Shown here: piece by piece, positions 5,304-6,945 of the stretch | Numbering within the stretch: the stretch's first letter is position 1 | Layout of the letters: each line of letters begins with the position of its first letter | Assembly (NCBI GenBank): GCA_002779595.1 | Contig: PEWF01000021.1 | Location: 1 to 6,945, forward strand | DNA length: 6,945 bases | Direction of reading: 5' to 3' | Origin: an archaeon CG07_land_8_20_14_0_80_38_8 | GTDB lineage: Archaea > Nanobdellota > Nanobdellia > Tiddalikarchaeales > Tiddalikarchaeaceae | The notes under the pieces: generated by a model | Databases searched by the model: none | What the model saw: the letters and a program-made list of their open reading frames with translations, nothing else | Told to the model about the DNA's origin: nothing | Translations under genes and position numbers: made by a program

Positions 5304-6460
5304 AAATTTTAATTTTCGGGGACACGCACTTGGGCAAGAGGAATTTTAAGATTAAACAGCGCGAGGAAGATTTTGAGAATGCTTTCTCGCAGGTTATAAA
5401 TCATGCTTTAACCAGCAAGGTGGAAGCAGTTATTCATTCCGGCGACTTGTTTGACTCCGGTATTCCCAGCATTAGTACAATGATTTTCTGCATTAAGGAA
5501 CTGGGCAAATTGAAAAATGGGAATATTCCTTTCTTCATCACTGCAGGAAGCCATGATGTGGGCTCTGGCGACAGTTTTCTGAGAGTGCTTGATGAATTGG
5601 GGTTAATCATTAATGTCAGCAGCAAGAAGTATTATTCAAGGGATGATGACGCGATTATTATTACTGGAGAGAAGAGGAACGGGGTTTTCGTGTGCGGTTT
5701 GCCTGGCAGGAATAACCAGATTAATGAAGTTCTGGAAATTGCAAGGATTAACATTCCGAAGAATTGTTTCAGAGTGTTCTTATTCCACCACATTATTTCT
5801 GACATTAATCCTTTGTTCAGCACTTTGAAGAAGAGCTGCCTGCCTAAGGGTTTTGACTTGTACGTTTCAGGGCACTGGCATGATTTTTTTGAAGCAAGTT
5901 ATGAAGGGAAGAAATTGTTATATCCTGGCTCGACTGAGAGGTGTGATTTCAGGGAGATGCATAGTGACAGTAAGGGATTCATTGTTTATGACACTGACAA
6001 TAATAATTTTAGTTTTGAAAAATTAAGCATCAGGAAGAGCATTATTTTCGAGATTAACTGCACTAATTTAATGCCTGACGAGATTATTGAAAAAGTCAGG
6101 AAGAAAATAGTGAAAGGAAATGGTGAAATGCTGTTCTTCGTATTGAAAGGCGGGCTGAAAGGAGGTGTTAAGTCTGAAATTAATCTTTATGAAATTTATG
6201 AACTCGCAGCTGAAATGAATTATTTGTTCTGCAAAATTTATACCGGCGCTTTGGAGAATCCCGAGGAGAAGCAGACAATAGTGCACAAGAAATCAATTAA
6301 TGAGATTGAAAAAGAGTTTTTCAAAAATAAGGGTTTTAATAATAAGGAAACTTTATTGGCGCAGGAGATCATTAATGTACTGGGTTCTGGAAAATCTTCC
6401 CAGAATATTGAGGAGAAGATTAATAATATTATTTCATGGTTAAAGGGTGAAATGATATGA
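5300..6460 (+). CDS. mre11: Mre11 nuclease (SbcD/Mre11 family)
   Basis: A 386-residue Mre11, the dimeric Mn-dependent nuclease that partners Rad50 at double-strand breaks. Phosphoesterase motifs in order: GDTHLG (D8, H10), HSGDLFD (D49), TAGSHD (S84, H85), LFHH (H163), SGHWHD (H192, H194) and YPGSTER at 208-214. The first four motifs keep exactly the Pyrococcus furiosus Mre11 numbering (D8, H10, D49, N84/H85), which makes the Asn-to-Ser change at metal position 84 clear. Position 52 is Asp, as in bacterial SbcD, where Pyrococcus has His. Residues from about 240 form the capping domain, and the helical tail (about 335-383) should hold the Rad50-binding segment. No well-spaced ribosome binding site is seen; the ATGA overlap with herA suggests coupled translation. 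It also overlaps rad50 by 4 bp. Confidence 0.94.
   Translation: MKILIFGDTHLGKRNFKIKQREEDFENAFSQVINHALTSKVEAVIHSGDLFDSGIPSISTMIFCIKELGKLKNGNIPFFITAGSHDVGSGDSFLRVLDELGLIINVSSKKYYSRDDDAIIITGEKRNGVFVCGLPGRNNQINEVLEIARINIPKNCFRVFLFHHIISDINPLFSTLKKSCLPKGFDLYVSGHWHDFFEASYEGKKLLYPGSTERCDFREMHSDSKGFIVYDTDNNNFSFEKLSIRKSIIFEINCTNLMPDEIIEKVRKKIVKGNGEMLFFVLKGGLKGGVKSEINLYEIYELAAEMNYLFCKIYTGALENPEEKQTIVHKKSINEIEKEFFKNKGFNNKETLLAQEIINVLGSGKSSQNIEEKINNIISWLKGEMI
6444..6450 (+). promoter_or_regulatory. Ribosome binding site for rad50
   Basis: AGGGTGA contains GGTGA, complementary to the anti-Shine-Dalgarno of 16S rRNA, and ends 6 bases before the rad50 ATG. It lies within the last codons of mre11 and fixes the rad50 start at 6457. 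Confidence 0.6.
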
Positions 6461-6945
6461 AATTGAATAGTTTGGCTTTGAAGAATGTGCGCTCGCATAA
6501 GGACAGCGTTGTCAATTTCGGCAAAGGGATTAACGTGATTACTGGCAAAACCGGGAGCGGGAAGTCAAGCATTTTAATGGGTGTGGATTATGCATTATTC
6601 GGATCATCCAATTATTCCAATGCTGAAATTATGAGAAGGGGGAGCAGGGAAATGGTTGTGGAATTAATTTTTGAACACGCCGGAAAAACGTATACTATTA
6701 TAAGGGGCTTGAAGAAAAGCGGGAACAATATTGTTGTTGATTCTGATAATTTAAGGGTGCTTGAAAACGGCAAAGGGCTGAATATTATGCCCCGCTCTTC
6801 TGATATTGACATGGCTGTTGCTGAAATTCTGGGCATTCCTGAAAATGTCAAGGGTTCTGAAATGTTTCAGGTTATCAGCTACACGAAGCAGGATGAAATC
6901 AGGAAATTACTGGAAATGAGAAGGGAGGAGCGGCAGGAATACATT
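6457..6945 (+). CDS. rad50: Rad50 ATPase, N-terminal part (cut by window end)
   Basis: The first 163 residues of Rad50, the SMC-like ATPase whose dimer binds DNA and controls Mre11. It opens with the family pattern LNSLALKNVRSHKDSVVNFGKGINVITG, then Walker A GKTGSGKS at 30-37 and ILMGVDYALFG at 39-49. A Q-loop region follows, with Q145 in SYTKQDEIRKLLEMRREER (141-159), where the Gln contacts the catalytic metal. The coiled coil, zinc hook and C-terminal ATPase half lie beyond the window. Walker A has Thr where Rad50 usually has Asn (GxNGSGKS), which resembles bacterial SbcC. The start is supported by a ribosome binding site and by ATGA overlap with the mre11 stop. It is the third gene of the herA unit. 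Confidence 0.94.
   Translation, partial: MKLNSLALKNVRSHKDSVVNFGKGINVITGKTGSGKSSILMGVDYALFGSSNYSNAEIMRRGSREMVVELIFEHAGKTYTIIRGLKKSGNNIVVDSDNLRVLENGKGLNIMPRSSDIDMAVAEILGIPENVKGSEMFQVISYTKQDEIRKLLEMRREERQEYI

Noticed and set aside
1..6945. CRISPR array, tRNA, rRNA, insertion sequence or attachment site
   Set aside because: No spaced direct repeats, cloverleaf-like sequence, transposase gene or terminal inverted repeats were seen on either strand.

Overview
The window reads as chromosomal DNA from an AT-rich archaeon. The evidence is an archaeal-type Nog1 GTPase, a Dph2 (diphthamide) fragment, NurA and HerA, Mre11 and Rad50, TATA/BRE promoters placed about 27 bases before start codons, and poly-T termination tracts. 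The small gene set, very short spacers and divergent DNA-repair proteins suggest a DPANN-type lineage, but that assignment is inference. The only RNA-level signals seen are promoters, terminators and ribosome binding sites; there is no tRNA, rRNA, CRISPR array or insertion sequence.

Layout. Positions 1-226 hold the 3' end of an unrecognised plus-strand gene. It converges, with a 4-bp overlap, on a minus-strand Nog1-like ribosome-assembly GTPase (223-1146). A 35-bp spacer with two interleaved TATA boxes separates that gene from a plus-strand unit: an 80-codon Dph2 N-terminal piece (1182-1424), RNase HII (1428-2093) and the NurA nuclease (2090-3046). A strong TATA promoter then drives an unrecognised locus (3084-3728) split by one in-frame TAA. 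A third plus-strand unit follows: HerA (3756-5303), Mre11 (5300-6460) and the start of Rad50 (6457-6945, cut by the window edge), joined by ATGA stop/start overlaps.

Function. HerA (hexameric DNA translocase), NurA (nuclease), Mre11 and Rad50 form the archaeal double-strand-break end-resection machinery, which makes 3' single-stranded tails for RadA-mediated recombination. RNase HII removes ribonucleotides and RNA primers from DNA, so most of the window is a genome-maintenance neighbourhood. In many archaea nurA lies directly with herA-mre11-rad50; here it is cotranscribed with rnhB and separated from herA by the split unknown locus.

No wholly new multi-gene system is evident. The points most worth a second look are the truncated Dph2 gene that now acts as the promoter-proximal part of the rnhB-nurA unit, the interrupted orphan gene inside the resection cluster, the Mre11 active site with Ser in place of the usual metal-binding Asn, and the interleaved divergent promoters.
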